Assembly (NCBI GenBank): GCA_964452915.1
Contig: CAYVNW010000010.1
Coordinates: 4,082-68,081, forward strand
Direction of reading: 5' to 3'
From: Colivivens sp964452915
GTDB lineage: Bacteria > Bacteroidota > Bacteroidia > Bacteroidales > Bacteroidaceae
Length of the DNA: 64,000 bases
The position numbers and the translations under genes were made by a program. The stretch's first letter is position 1; each line of letters begins with the position of its first letter. This document shows positions 35,732 through 44,774 of the stretch, piece after piece. A model generated the notes under the pieces. The model did not search any database and had not been told where the DNA came from. It saw only the letters and a program-made list of their open reading frames with translations.

Positions 35732-36628
35732 ATGGCTAAAGAGAACAAACATATCGTACTATGGATTATACTGGTAGTACTTATACTTGCGCTTATCGGC
35801 ACGTGTGGCTATCTTTATTGGAATAATTCATCTGAAAATGAAAAGCAAAACGAAGAGAGCAGCTTGTGGCTGAAAATACGCATGTTTGAGGGAGAAATGC
35901 AGCTTGACTCGCTCGAAAATGCAATAAGCGACTATCAGTGGGTTTTCCCACACGGAAAGCATGCCAATGATGTACGTGATATTAAAGAGAAAATAGAAAC
36001 AGAACGGAAAGACTGGATATCTGCAAAATACTCGGGATCAATCGATCAAATAGAAGACTTCATACGTAATCACAGCAATAGTTTCTTCCGCCATGACGCA
36101 GACAGAGCACTCGACTCGCTTTACTTCATCGATGCACAGTCGGATGATACTTATGCGTCATATGAAAACTATCTCAACAGTTATAGCGATGGCATGTATG
36201 CAGAGAAAGCCAAGGAAAGAATGGCAGAGATAGACAATGGAACAGTTACAAATAGCGAAACAGTCAATGCAAGCCAAGTAATCAATGAGCACTTCATCGC
36301 ACTGGCAAATAATGATAGTGAGAAACTGAAGGAAACTATTGCTGATGCCATTTCTACATATATGGGCAAAAGCAATGCACGTCCGGCTGATGTGGAACAA
36401 TATATGCAAAGCATGCATTCCGACAAGAACAGAACAGTTTCTTTTGAACTGCAAAATATTATTGTGACGAAAGAAGTGAATGAACATAAACCTACTTACA
36501 ATGTGCACTTCCTGCTTTACGAAACAATTGCGACAGGCAACCACACAGACAAGATTAGTTTTATTGGCCTGTCACATATAAATGACGCAGGAAAAATCAT
36601 TTCCCTAATTTTATCGCGAAACAGCTGA
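35732..36628 (+). CDS. membrane-anchored protein of unknown function
   Basis: 298 residues. One N-terminal membrane helix (residues 9-30) with a short cytoplasmic start, then a charged helical periplasmic part. It has stretches that look like tetratricopeptide-type helical hairpins (SLENAISDYQWVFPHGKHANDVRDIKEKI, SYENYLNSYSDGMYAEKAKERM) and a C-terminal domain of about 110 residues with alternating strands, similar in feel to NTF2-like domains. No catalytic motif recognised. Stop lies 7 bases before rsmG. Confidence 0.7.
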   Translation: MAKENKHIVLWIILVVLILALIGTCGYLYWNNSSENEKQNEESSLWLKIRMFEGEMQLDSLENAISDYQWVFPHGKHANDVRDIKEKIETERKDWISAKYSGSIDQIEDFIRNHSNSFFRHDADRALDSLYFIDAQSDDTYASYENYLNSYSDGMYAEKAKERMAEIDNGTVTNSETVNASQVINEHFIALANNDSEKLKETIADAISTYMGKSNARPADVEQYMQSMHSDKNRTVSFELQNIIVTKEVNEHKPTYNVHFLLYETIATGNHTDKISFIGLSHINDAGKIISLILSRNS

Positions 36629-36635
36629 CCGTATT

Positions 36636-37262
36636 ATGGATATCATAACAAAGTATTTTCCAAATCTCACCGATAAACAGAAACTGCAATACGCTCAATT
36701 ACAGGACCTGTATAATGATTGGAATGCAAAAATAAACGTCATTTCACGTAAAGATATTCAAAACCTGTACGAACATCATGTGCTGCATTCTCTCGGCATA
36801 GCGGAAGTCATACGTTTCCGCCCTGGTACGACAATCATGGATTTAGGTAGTGGAGGTGGTTTCCCTGGCATACCACTTGCGATAATGTTTCCGGATACAA
36901 ACTTCCATCTTGTTGACTCTATCGGAAAGAAAATCAAAGTTGCACAAGCAATTGCCGATTCAATAGGATTAACCAATGTCTATTCAAGTCATGCCAGAGG
37001 CGAAGACATAAAAGAAAAATATGACTTCATTGTCACACGCGCTGTCATGACATTGAGCGAATTAATGAGATGCGCAAGTAAGAATGTTAAAATGCAACAA
37101 CGCAACTCATTACCAAACGGCATATTGGCTCTAAAGGGAGGTGAACTCGATACTGAAATCGCACCAATGAGAAAGTTGTGTACAGTATGGGACTTATCTC
37201 AGTTCTTTAACGGAGAGTATTTCTCCACTAAAAAACTTGTACACGTATCTGTAAAAAATTAA
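36636..37262 (+). CDS. rsmG: 16S rRNA (guanine527-N7)-methyltransferase RsmG
   Basis: 208 residues, the usual size. Motifs: NVISRKDIQNLYEHHVLHSL, the SAM-binding MDLGSGGGFPGIPLAIMFP, LVDSIGKKIKVAQAIADSIGL, VTRAVMTLSEL and a final GGEL segment with a terminal basic strand. Methylates G527 of 16S rRNA in the streptomycin-site loop. Confidence 0.95.
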   Translation: MDIITKYFPNLTDKQKLQYAQLQDLYNDWNAKINVISRKDIQNLYEHHVLHSLGIAEVIRFRPGTTIMDLGSGGGFPGIPLAIMFPDTNFHLVDSIGKKIKVAQAIADSIGLTNVYSSHARGEDIKEKYDFIVTRAVMTLSELMRCASKNVKMQQRNSLPNGILALKGGELDTEIAPMRKLCTVWDLSQFFNGEYFSTKKLVHVSVKN

Positions 37263-37286
37263 TAATAAGCAAATAAAAGCATAAGA

Positions 37287-37928
37287 ATGTTAGAAATTAA
37301 GTCGTTTCAAATAAGTCCAATGATGACCAACAACTACGTAGTAAGCGATGATACAAACAACGCTTGCATTATCGACTGTAGTTGCACAAATGAAAACGAA
37401 TGGCAAGAAATCAAAAGTTACATAACAGAAAATAAACTGAAACCTGTACACTTGCTATGTACACATTTACATTTTGACCATATCATGGGCTGTGGATATG
37501 TATATCGCGATTACGGGCTCGATATAGAGGGAAACCTTGCAGACTTTGACCAATACGACCAAAGAGACTTGTATGTAGAGGCATTCGGACTAAATACAAC
37601 CCAATTACTCCCTTCCCCTAAGGTTACCGACATATCAAATACAAATTACATTACGTTCGGAGACCATGAATTCAATATCATAAAAACACCAGGACATACA
37701 CCAGGCGGACTAAGCTACTATTGTAAAAAAGAAAAGGTGGTGTTCGTAGGCGATACATTATTTCAAGCATCCATAGGACGGACAGACCTTCCAGGTGGGA
37801 ACAACGAACAACTACTGCGTTCAATAAAAAACGGATTGCTCTGCCTTCCACCCGAGACACATGTTTTCACAGGGCACGGACCATCGACTACAATCGAATA
37901 TGAGATGAAATTCAATCCATATGTGTAA
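37287..37928 (+). CDS. metallo-beta-lactamase fold hydrolase (glyoxalase II-like)
   Basis: 213 residues with the metal motif THLHFDHIMG, IIKTPGHTPGGLSYY, VFVGDTLFQASIGRTDLPGG and TGHGPSTTI, the set found in small hydroxyacylglutathione-hydrolase-like proteins. It binds one or two Zn or Fe ions. The physiological thioester is not evident. It lies 24 bases after rsmG. Confidence 0.9.
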   Translation: MLEIKSFQISPMMTNNYVVSDDTNNACIIDCSCTNENEWQEIKSYITENKLKPVHLLCTHLHFDHIMGCGYVYRDYGLDIEGNLADFDQYDQRDLYVEAFGLNTTQLLPSPKVTDISNTNYITFGDHEFNIIKTPGHTPGGLSYYCKKEKVVFVGDTLFQASIGRTDLPGGNNEQLLRSIKNGLLCLPPETHVFTGHGPSTTIEYEMKFNPYV

Positions 37929-38034
37929 GCCATTTTGAAAATCAGATTCTGCATACCCTGCTAATTTCATGTTAATAATATCCATGTATGGACATTTTAA
38001 ACTCAAATGGCATCGTCAGTTCAAATAAAATATG

Positions 38035-38042
38035 TAAATTTG
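38035..38042 (+). promoter_or_regulatory. -7 box before the sigma-54 activator gene
   Basis: TAAATTTG 31 bases before the start codon. The upstream element is weak, so the call rests mainly on this box and its position in the only gap of this area. Confidence 0.4.
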
Positions 38043-38073
38043 TCAACGATATACATTATACAACTAATCATTA

Positions 38074-39300
38074 ATGAACGAAACGAATCTTCAACAGATA
38101 AAACAGCGATACGGAATAGTCGGCAATGCGCCAGAGCTGAACAGAGCCTTAGATATAGCTGTCCAAGTGGCACCAACAGATCTGAGCGTACTCATACAAG
38201 GAGAATCAGGCGTCGGGAAAGAAGTCATTCCACGTATTATCCATGACAAATCAGTACGTAAACATCAGAAATACTTTGCCATTAACTGCGGTTCGATTCC
38301 TGAAGGAACAATTGACAGTGAATTATTCGGACATGAGAGAGGTGCATTTACAGGTGCGGTTGATCAACGCGACGGCTATTTCGGAGTAGCAAATAAGGGT
38401 ACCTTATTTCTTGATGAAGTGGGAGAACTGCCCATGAGTACTCAAGCAAGATTGCTGCGCGTATTGGAGACAGGAGAATATATTCGGGTAGGTTCATCTG
38501 AAATACGGAAAACTGACGTCAGAATTATTGCAGCGACCAACGTAAATATAAGAAAGGCAATCAGCGAAGGTAAGTTTCGTGAAGATCTTTATTATCGCCT
38601 TGCAACCATCCCCATTAAGATGCCGCCATTGCGCGAAAGAGGAAAAGACATCGAGTTGCTGTTCAGAAAATTCGTATCAAGTTTCTCAGAGAAATACATG
38701 CTCGACCCTATAACCCTGACAGACGACGCAAAACAATTGCTTTCGAAATACAAATGGCCCGGAAACATCCGTCAACTAAAAAACGTAGCAGAGCAAATCT
38801 GTATAATAAGCCGTGACAGAACAATCACCGCTGATGCCTTGGTACAGTTTGGAATTACCGACGATTCTGATACAGGCAGCGGACTGATGCTTGCTAACAG
38901 CAATCAGAACGGACCACACTCCTACGAGAGTGAGCGCGAAATGTTATTGCATGCCCTTGCCAGCCTCGGGAAGGATGTCAAAGAGTTGAAAGAAATGATA
39001 AACAATCGGACCATGCATCAGCAATCCCAGCAACAGATTTATCAGGAACAGGAGTACACTGTAGCACCTCCCCGTATTGAAAACAAAGCCAATACACCAC
39101 CTGTAAAAGTACAAGAGGTAATCCCTGAGGCTGTCGAATACGTTGAAACCGCTCCGCGTTCAATGAAAGAAATTGAAGAGATACAAATTAAGGACGCACT
39201 CCATCGCAATCATTACAATCGCAGTAAAACCGCCAAGGAATTGGGAATAAGCGAACGTACACTTTACCGACGAATTAAGGACTATGGTTTGGAGAAATAA
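38074..39300 (+). CDS. sigma-54-dependent transcriptional activator
   Basis: 408 residues. The AAA+ domain starts almost at the N-terminus: GESGVGKEVIPRIIH (Walker A), ELFGHERGAFTGAV with the GAFTGA loop that contacts sigma-54, GTLFLDEVGELP (Walker B), FREDLYYRLATIPI and the WPGNIRQLKN sensor. A Fis-type helix-turn-helix ends the protein (NRSKTAKELGISERTLYRRIKDYGL). No receiver or sensor domain precedes the ATPase, so its input must be another protein or expression level. A Gln/Pro-rich linker of about 70 residues separates the two parts. The 3' end overlaps lptE by 17 bases. Confidence 0.92.
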   Translation: MNETNLQQIKQRYGIVGNAPELNRALDIAVQVAPTDLSVLIQGESGVGKEVIPRIIHDKSVRKHQKYFAINCGSIPEGTIDSELFGHERGAFTGAVDQRDGYFGVANKGTLFLDEVGELPMSTQARLLRVLETGEYIRVGSSEIRKTDVRIIAATNVNIRKAISEGKFREDLYYRLATIPIKMPPLRERGKDIELLFRKFVSSFSEKYMLDPITLTDDAKQLLSKYKWPGNIRQLKNVAEQICIISRDRTITADALVQFGITDDSDTGSGLMLANSNQNGPHSYESEREMLLHALASLGKDVKELKEMINNRTMHQQSQQQIYQEQEYTVAPPRIENKANTPPVKVQEVIPEAVEYVETAPRSMKEIEEIQIKDALHRNHYNRSKTAKELGISERTLYRRIKDYGLEK

Positions 39301-39811
39301 AAAAACAGGCATATCCATCTGCATCATAGCATTGATAACTATGACACTTATAGCATGCAAAGTCTCATATTCACTCAACGGATCCAGTATTGACTACAAT
39401 ACGACAAAAAGTATTTCCATAACGAAGTTTCCAATCCGCAGTGCTTATGTTTGGGCTCCAATGGAAGCGATGTTCTATAATTCTATCACAGACGAATATG
39501 CAAAAAAGACAAAACTGAAAGTGCTGAAAAAAAACGGTGACATGAACCTGACAGGTGAAATAACAGAATACAGCCAAACAAACAAAGCTATATCATCCGA
39601 CGGTTATTCAGCCCAAACACAACTGAAGATGACAGTAAATGTCCGGTTCACTAACAACAAAAAACACGAAGATGACTTCGAAAAAAGTTTCTCCGCTACT
39701 ACAAACTATGATTCTAGCCAATCTCTTGCATCGGTTCAAGATGAACTAGTACAGCAGATGATTGACGATATTGTTGGACAGATTTACAATGCAACAGTAG
39801 CAAATTGGTAA
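39284..39811 (+). CDS. lptE: LPS assembly lipoprotein LptE family
   Basis: 175 residues. Lipobox LIAC with Cys25, then KVSYSLNGSSIDY and SISITKFPI typical of the Bacteroidetes LptE family. It partners the LptD barrel in moving lipopolysaccharide to the outer leaflet. The start lies inside the end of the regulator gene, so translation is likely coupled. Confidence 0.85.
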   Translation: MVWRNKKTGISICIIALITMTLIACKVSYSLNGSSIDYNTTKSISITKFPIRSAYVWAPMEAMFYNSITDEYAKKTKLKVLKKNGDMNLTGEITEYSQTNKAISSDGYSAQTQLKMTVNVRFTNNKKHEDDFEKSFSATTNYDSSQSLASVQDELVQQMIDDIVGQIYNATVANW

Positions 39812-39837
39812 AAAAAGAAAAAATAAATCGAAAATCA

Positions 39838-39868
39838 TTTGTTCATTACAAAAAAAGTGATAACTTTG
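39838..39868 (+). promoter_or_regulatory. promoter of secG
   Basis: TTTG at 39838-39841, exact 19-base spacer, TAACTTTG at 39861-39868; leaves a leader of about 70 bases rich in A and T. Confidence 0.75.
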
Positions 39869-39943
39869 CATACCAAAATAGTATATAAATTCAACAAGCG
39901 AATAAAACAAATAAAAAAACAAACTAAATAAACAAACGTAACA

Positions 39944-40330
39944 ATGTATTACTTAATAATCGCATTAGTAATTCTTGCATCAATATTGATGTGCGGAATT
40001 GTGCTTATCCAAGAATCGAAAGGAGGAGGTCTTGCCTCCGGATTCTCATCATCAAACCAAATTATGGGTGTTCGTAAGACAACAGACTTTCTTGAAAAAG
40101 CCACATGGGGACTTGCTATCGCTATGGTAGTGCTTAGTGTCGTATCAGCCGCATTTGTTCCAAAAACAGTGACAGAAGACCAACCGATCATTGCCCCAAT
40201 ATCGACGTCAACCGATGCTAATAATGTTCAGTCATTCCCATCAGCTACACAGCAATCTCAAGGCGCAGCAGACCAATCAACAAAAGCACCTGCTGATAAT
40301 AACACACCGGCAGAGACACCTGCTGAATAA
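39944..40330 (+). CDS. secG: SecG, preprotein translocase subunit
   Basis: 128 residues. Two membrane helices (about 3-22 and 55-72) with the family motif LIQESKGGGLASGF between them. A Bacteroidetes-type C-terminal tail of about 50 residues is rich in Ala, Gln, Thr and Pro. Works with SecYE in protein export. Promoter directly upstream. Confidence 0.93.
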   Translation: MYYLIIALVILASILMCGIVLIQESKGGGLASGFSSSNQIMGVRKTTDFLEKATWGLAIAMVVLSVVSAAFVPKTVTEDQPIIAPISTSTDANNVQSFPSATQQSQGAADQSTKAPADNNTPAETPAE

Positions 40331-40357
40331 ACAACAAACTCTGTAATCATTGCCAAG

Positions 40358-40915
40358 ATGAAAAGAGTTCGTTGTCCGAAATGTGATAACTTCATTGTTT
40401 TTGACGAAACAAAGTACAAGGAAGGACAATCATTAGTATTTATTTGCCCCAATTGCAAAAAAGAATTCAAAATAAAAATAGGCAGATCAAAGCTAACCGG
40501 CATACATCAAGAACGGCAAATTGATGAAAATGCCTTCAATGAGGATTACGGCAGCGTCATAGTGGTAGAAAACCAATTCGCATTCAAACAAATCATACCA
40601 CTTGATTTGGGCGACAACGAGTTCGGACGCTATCTGAAAGGGACAAACATTAACAAACCTATTGAGACAAGTGACCCAAGCATTGACACATTCCATTGTG
40701 TAATAAATGTAAGTCACGACAAAAGAGGAAATCTGAAATATGTCTTGCGTGACGCGCCAAGCGACACGGGAACATTCTATATGAATACCATCTTGAAAGA
40801 CGTAGACAGGATCAACCTCGAAGACGGAGCGATAATCACGATTGGCGCCACAACACTAATCCTCAGAGCATCACATGCAAACAAAAATAATAACCTCATC
40901 AATAGAAATAGGTAA
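40358..40915 (+). CDS. zinc-ribbon / FHA domain protein
   Basis: 185 residues. The N-terminus has CPKCDNFIVFDETKY and CPNCKKEF, a four-Cys MJ0042-type zinc ribbon. Residues about 85-175 are an FHA phosphothreonine-binding fold: FGRYLKGTN, SDPSIDTFHCVI, and a final DGAIITIGATTLILR strand. Proteins of this kind read out Ser/Thr phosphorylation, but no kinase is encoded nearby. 6 bases separate it from the next gene. Confidence 0.8.
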   Translation: MKRVRCPKCDNFIVFDETKYKEGQSLVFICPNCKKEFKIKIGRSKLTGIHQERQIDENAFNEDYGSVIVVENQFAFKQIIPLDLGDNEFGRYLKGTNINKPIETSDPSIDTFHCVINVSHDKRGNLKYVLRDAPSDTGTFYMNTILKDVDRINLEDGAIITIGATTLILRASHANKNNNLINRNR

Positions 40916-40921
40916 AAAGTA

Positions 40922-41821
40922 ATGGAACAAATTAGTTTACAATTAAACACGGTGAACCCTGAAGTGAAGATATTCTCGTATGAGGATAATTACTTCTGTG
41001 CGGATAACTTTGGACAAACCAACGATCCAAGGACAAAACCTTGCAGTGCTGTACAAAACAATGATTACTTTGTCCGTATAGGCATTGTTCAAGGCAGTAT
41101 GAACTTAAAAGTCAACGGCGTTGAAATAAAGCTGAAGTCAAACGATTACATCATCATCACCCCATTTACAAATGTAGAAGTACTTGAATCAAGATGCAAA
41201 TTCTTTTTAAGCGCAACCAAAGGATATATCGCTCTTGACATGTATACTCAAATGGGCTTGAATGTAGGCGTGAAAAATGGTTGCTATACATGTCACCACT
41301 ACCACATGCACACACAACAAATAGATGTGCTCCAGAAAGACTATACAAGAGTCAAGCAGACCATCTTGATGGATGTGAAAATAAAGAAAGAAGATTTGAT
41401 AAAGGCAAGACACAGTATATACGTATCACACGTGTTGTCATTCACTGACAATGTTACTGAAATACCACATGAAAAAGACATTGCAGCCACCAAAGTTTTC
41501 GATCAATTCCTAAAATTACTCGACGCCGATTACACGAAGGAAAGATCTGTACAGTATTACGCAAAAGAGATTGGTATACAAGCCAAAAATCTCTCAATCG
41601 CCACTTTCAACATGACAGGCAAAACTGCGTCACGTATTATTGACGAATACGTTGTCTACCGTATAAAAGTGGAACTTTACAACAATCAACTCAACATAAA
41701 GGAAATCGGTCAGAAATACAATTTCCCAACACAAAGTTTCTTCGGCAGATACTTTAAGAGGGTTTCCGGTTATTCTCCGCGTAAATACATAAGTTTGAAT
41801 AGTAAAAAATTGGCTCAATAA
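40922..41821 (+). CDS. AraC-family transcriptional regulator (first of a pair)
   Basis: 299 residues. N-terminal cupin-like sensor domain (about 30-150) and a C-terminal AraC helix-turn-helix domain (about 200-290) with the second-helix signature TQSFFGRYFKRVSGYSPRKY. The sensor contains a His/Cys cluster (CYTCHHYHMHTQQ, about 121-133) that could bind a metal. Followed after 11 bases by a paralogue. Confidence 0.85.
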   Translation: MEQISLQLNTVNPEVKIFSYEDNYFCADNFGQTNDPRTKPCSAVQNNDYFVRIGIVQGSMNLKVNGVEIKLKSNDYIIITPFTNVEVLESRCKFFLSATKGYIALDMYTQMGLNVGVKNGCYTCHHYHMHTQQIDVLQKDYTRVKQTILMDVKIKKEDLIKARHSIYVSHVLSFTDNVTEIPHEKDIAATKVFDQFLKLLDADYTKERSVQYYAKEIGIQAKNLSIATFNMTGKTASRIIDEYVVYRIKVELYNNQLNIKEIGQKYNFPTQSFFGRYFKRVSGYSPRKYISLNSKKLAQ

Positions 41822-41832
41822 ACATAATCACT

Positions 41833-42750
41833 ATGAAAAGTAAGACATTAAAGAACAGATATATAGAAGATTCTGTTGAAAGAATATCTCAATACATTCC
41901 ATATACGGTAAATGTCAAGAAAATGGTATATCTTTTTGACAATGCCAACAATAAAAGCAAGTTCAATGATGCATATAGCAGAGAAAATACATACAGGCTT
42001 ATTGAGAGCGTATTTCTGCTTGTAATTCGTGGTGAAGTAATATTCAACGTAAACAACAAAGATGTAGTTGTGGGTAATCACAACTTCTGTGTAATCACCG
42101 CACAATCCAAAATACAACTCATACATGCAGACCCTGAAACCAAATTCATATTCATACGAATGACAGAGGCTGCACACGCAAAAGGCTTTGAGGATCTTGG
42201 TATATATAAAAATAAGCTCATCAACGACTATGCACAAAACAAACTTCTCAGCGACGATGAATACAACTATTTCATGAGATTGTATTCAGAAATGCATGAA
42301 GACCTCAGTCATAAGAATGAGGCATTTATAAACATCACTACCCGCTCATACAATTGCATCCTGCATATATTTGTTCTGAACGTATTCAATATTGACGTAA
42401 AAATTAAAGGACAAGCAATATCACGGCAGGAAAACTTGTTCAGACAGTTTATTGAACTTCTAAATCAGTATGCGAGCAAGGAACGTGAGGTACAGTTCTA
42501 TGCCGAGAAGCTAAATATAACACCAAAGTATCTCTCCACCATAACCAATGCATACAGTGGCAAGAACGCCAGTCGCTGGATTGCCGAATATGTAGTGACA
42601 TTGGCAAAGGAACTGATGAAAGAGAACAAGTGCCGGATTCAAGATGTCAGTGAAATGCTCAACTTCCCAAGCCAAAGTTTCTTTGGCAGATTCTTTAAAC
42701 GTACTGCCGGCATATCACCAAAACGTTATATGATGACAGAACTTAAATAA
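41833..42750 (+). CDS. AraC-family transcriptional regulator (second of a pair)
   Basis: 305 residues with the same layout as its upstream neighbour: cupin-like N-terminus and a C-terminal HTH ending SQSFFGRFFKRTAGISPKRYM. The two are clearly paralogous but diverged; the His/Cys cluster of the first is not kept. Followed 20 bases later by nhaA, which suggests that they regulate it or respond to the same stress. Confidence 0.87.
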   Translation: MKSKTLKNRYIEDSVERISQYIPYTVNVKKMVYLFDNANNKSKFNDAYSRENTYRLIESVFLLVIRGEVIFNVNNKDVVVGNHNFCVITAQSKIQLIHADPETKFIFIRMTEAAHAKGFEDLGIYKNKLINDYAQNKLLSDDEYNYFMRLYSEMHEDLSHKNEAFINITTRSYNCILHIFVLNVFNIDVKIKGQAISRQENLFRQFIELLNQYASKEREVQFYAEKLNITPKYLSTITNAYSGKNASRWIAEYVVTLAKELMKENKCRIQDVSEMLNFPSQSFFGRFFKRTAGISPKRYMMTELK

Positions 42751-42770
42751 CGCAAGACACAGGCAAGGCT

Positions 42771-44204
42771 ATGAGACTCATTCCAACATACAAATGGGCA
42801 AAGAATGTCAGGGCTGTAAAAAATGCCAAGAAGGGATTTATTAACCAACCCTGGGCATCAGGCGCTGTATTGTTGGCATGTGTCATCATAGCAATGCTTC
42901 TTGCAAACATTCCTCTCACGAGCAAACTTTACCATGATATTCTGCAAACTGAACTGACAATTCACATTCAAAGTCCAGGCGGATTGATTGATTGGATATT
43001 TCCAAACGGCATGAACGTTGAAAAATTTATCAACGACGTGCTGATGGTTGTATTCTTTTTCACTGTCGGACTCGAAATCAAACGTGAAATTGTATGCGGT
43101 GAATTGTCAACACCTAAAAAAGCGATGTTGCCAATTATAGCTGCAGCAGGCGGCATGCTGGCACCGGCAGTCATATATGCCTGTTTCAATCATGGTACAG
43201 ACGCAGCAAGTGGATGGGGAATCCCTACAGCAACCGACATTGCTTTCGCAATTGGTATCATGTCAATTATGGGAAACAAAGTTCCCATCTCACTTAAAGT
43301 GTTCCTTACAGCTTTGGCAATCGCAGACGACTTGGGTGCAATACTTGTTGTCGCTTTCTTCTATGGAGGTAAAATCAATTTGGCGCTGTTAGCCATAGCA
43401 TTATTACTGCTTGCATTCACATTTGTGCTAAACAACTTGGGGGAGAAACGCATGAGATTTTATCTCATACCTGCGATAGGAATATGGTTTTTGTTCTATT
43501 ACGCAGGAATACATGCGACTATGTCGGGAGTCGTAATGGCATTCATGATCCCAATGAAAGGAAAATACACGAGGGCTTATCTCACCCGCAGAAACCGCGA
43601 ATACGAACGGCGACTTGCGGAATATGACACACTCGATTCAGGAATTGCCAGTGAAGGATACGTCAGTGAATTTCCAAATGAACTCCAGCGCCACTGTCTG
43701 CGTAGAATGAGTTTTATAGCAACCAACACCATGGGTATGTCATACCGGCTTGAACACATGCTCAGTCATTGGGTTACATTTGGTATAATGCCAATATTTG
43801 CACTTGCCAACGCCGGAGTGGAGATTCCGGATCCGAGCTACTTCAACATATTCCAATGGAGTCCTGAATATGGCAGCGTAGGAATGGGCATCTTCTTCGG
43901 ATTGTTGCTTGGAAAACCTATAGGTATAGTAGCGGCAAGCTTCATTGCAATCAAACTGGGAGTAGGTGAAATGCCGAAGAACGCCAATTGGAAAATGTTC
44001 TTTGCTGTAGCATGTCTTGGTGGCATCGGATTCACCATGAGCATATTTGTTGATACGCTATCGTTCGGCAATGTTCCGGATATATGCGACCATCTGCGTG
44101 CTAGTGGAAAGATTGCGATATTGATGGGAAGCCTATGCTCCGGCCTACTTGGAAGTCTCCTTATTTATTTGCTTCACAAGTTTAGCCAGCCAAAAACGGC
44201 TTAA
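42771..44204 (+). CDS. nhaA: Na+/H+ antiporter NhaA
   Basis: 477 residues with about 11-12 membrane helices. Family motifs FFFTVGLEIKREIVCGEL, GIPTATDIAFAIGI, ALAIADDLGAILVVAFFY (the two Asp of the ion site) and GGIGFTMSIFVDTLSF. A cytoplasmic insert of about 60 residues (near 260-325) is charged and is seen in Bacteroidetes members. It exports sodium in exchange for protons. Confidence 0.95.
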   Translation: MRLIPTYKWAKNVRAVKNAKKGFINQPWASGAVLLACVIIAMLLANIPLTSKLYHDILQTELTIHIQSPGGLIDWIFPNGMNVEKFINDVLMVVFFFTVGLEIKREIVCGELSTPKKAMLPIIAAAGGMLAPAVIYACFNHGTDAASGWGIPTATDIAFAIGIMSIMGNKVPISLKVFLTALAIADDLGAILVVAFFYGGKINLALLAIALLLLAFTFVLNNLGEKRMRFYLIPAIGIWFLFYYAGIHATMSGVVMAFMIPMKGKYTRAYLTRRNREYERRLAEYDTLDSGIASEGYVSEFPNELQRHCLRRMSFIATNTMGMSYRLEHMLSHWVTFGIMPIFALANAGVEIPDPSYFNIFQWSPEYGSVGMGIFFGLLLGKPIGIVAASFIAIKLGVGEMPKNANWKMFFAVACLGGIGFTMSIFVDTLSFGNVPDICDHLRASGKIAILMGSLCSGLLGSLLIYLLHKFSQPKTA

Positions 44205-44527
44205 CATCGTAAATACACCTTATTATATATACGCACGCGAGGTGAACAGCATGTTTTTGTGATGTGACTAAGCGGAGACCCTGCTTGGGTCGTTGTATAG
44301 TGTTGTGCCTATACCCGCCTCACATTGACTTAATACAGAATTACTTTACACCGAATTAACAATTAAAGCATAATAGAAAAAATGGAAAGTAAAAAATCAA
44401 GTCACATGTAAACCCCTCGCCTGTCATCCCATGACGCCGCCTGCTATTGCGAGAGCTAATCAGTAGAACCCAACAATGTTATTGTCATTAGTGCCGCTGT
44501 ACGAGAGCATGAAAGCTCGTATTATTT
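44205..44527. other. intergenic stretch, mostly featureless
   Basis: No gene is supported. A small hairpin (tacgag / ctcgta, about 44499-44521) is the only structure seen before the palindromic element. It might end the nhaA transcript but is 300 bases away from that gene. Confidence 0.4.
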
Positions 44528-44596
44528 ATGCCTGTAAATCAACATGTTCTGTAGTCGTACGACCATAGGTCATGTGGTCGTACGACCACAGGCATT
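44528..44596. repeat. nested palindromic element
   Basis: Outer arms atgcctgt (about 44528-44535) and acaggcat (about 44589-44596) enclose two copies of gtcgtacgac (44554-44563 and 44577-44586). The second copy is the centre of a perfect 18-base palindrome tgtggtcgtacgaccaca at 44573-44590. It may be a mobile palindromic repeat, a regulator binding site, or both. Confidence 0.65.
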
Positions 44597-44597
44597 T

Positions 44598-44628
44598 TAG
44601 TAAACAGATAGTAAACGGTAGTAAACGG
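44598..44628. repeat. short direct repeats tagtaaacgg, three copies
   Basis: Units at 44598-44608, 44609-44618 and 44619-44628 differ by one substitution and one extra base. They lie between the palindrome and the candidate promoter of the next gene and have helical-turn spacing, as operator arrays do. Confidence 0.6.
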
Positions 44629-44739
44629 ATTTGGAAACCGACACAATCTTTCATTTCAGCAAGATTCGTCATAATAGCGTCTGCTATCTCCATAACTAAA
44701 TTAAAGCGTGCAAAGTGACCTCTGTACAGATTTATTTAT

Positions 44740-44747
44740 TAACTTTG
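44740..44747 (+). promoter_or_regulatory. -7 box before the cysteine desulfidase-family gene
   Basis: TAACTTTG 27 bases before the start codon. The expected upstream TTTG is poor, which would fit a promoter needing an activator. Confidence 0.5.
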
Positions 44748-44774
44748 CATGACGAAAATGTTTTATAGTGTGAT

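Noticed and set aside
44499..44521. nhaA terminator
   Set aside because: The small hairpin is about 300 bases beyond the gene and is not followed by a clean T tract.
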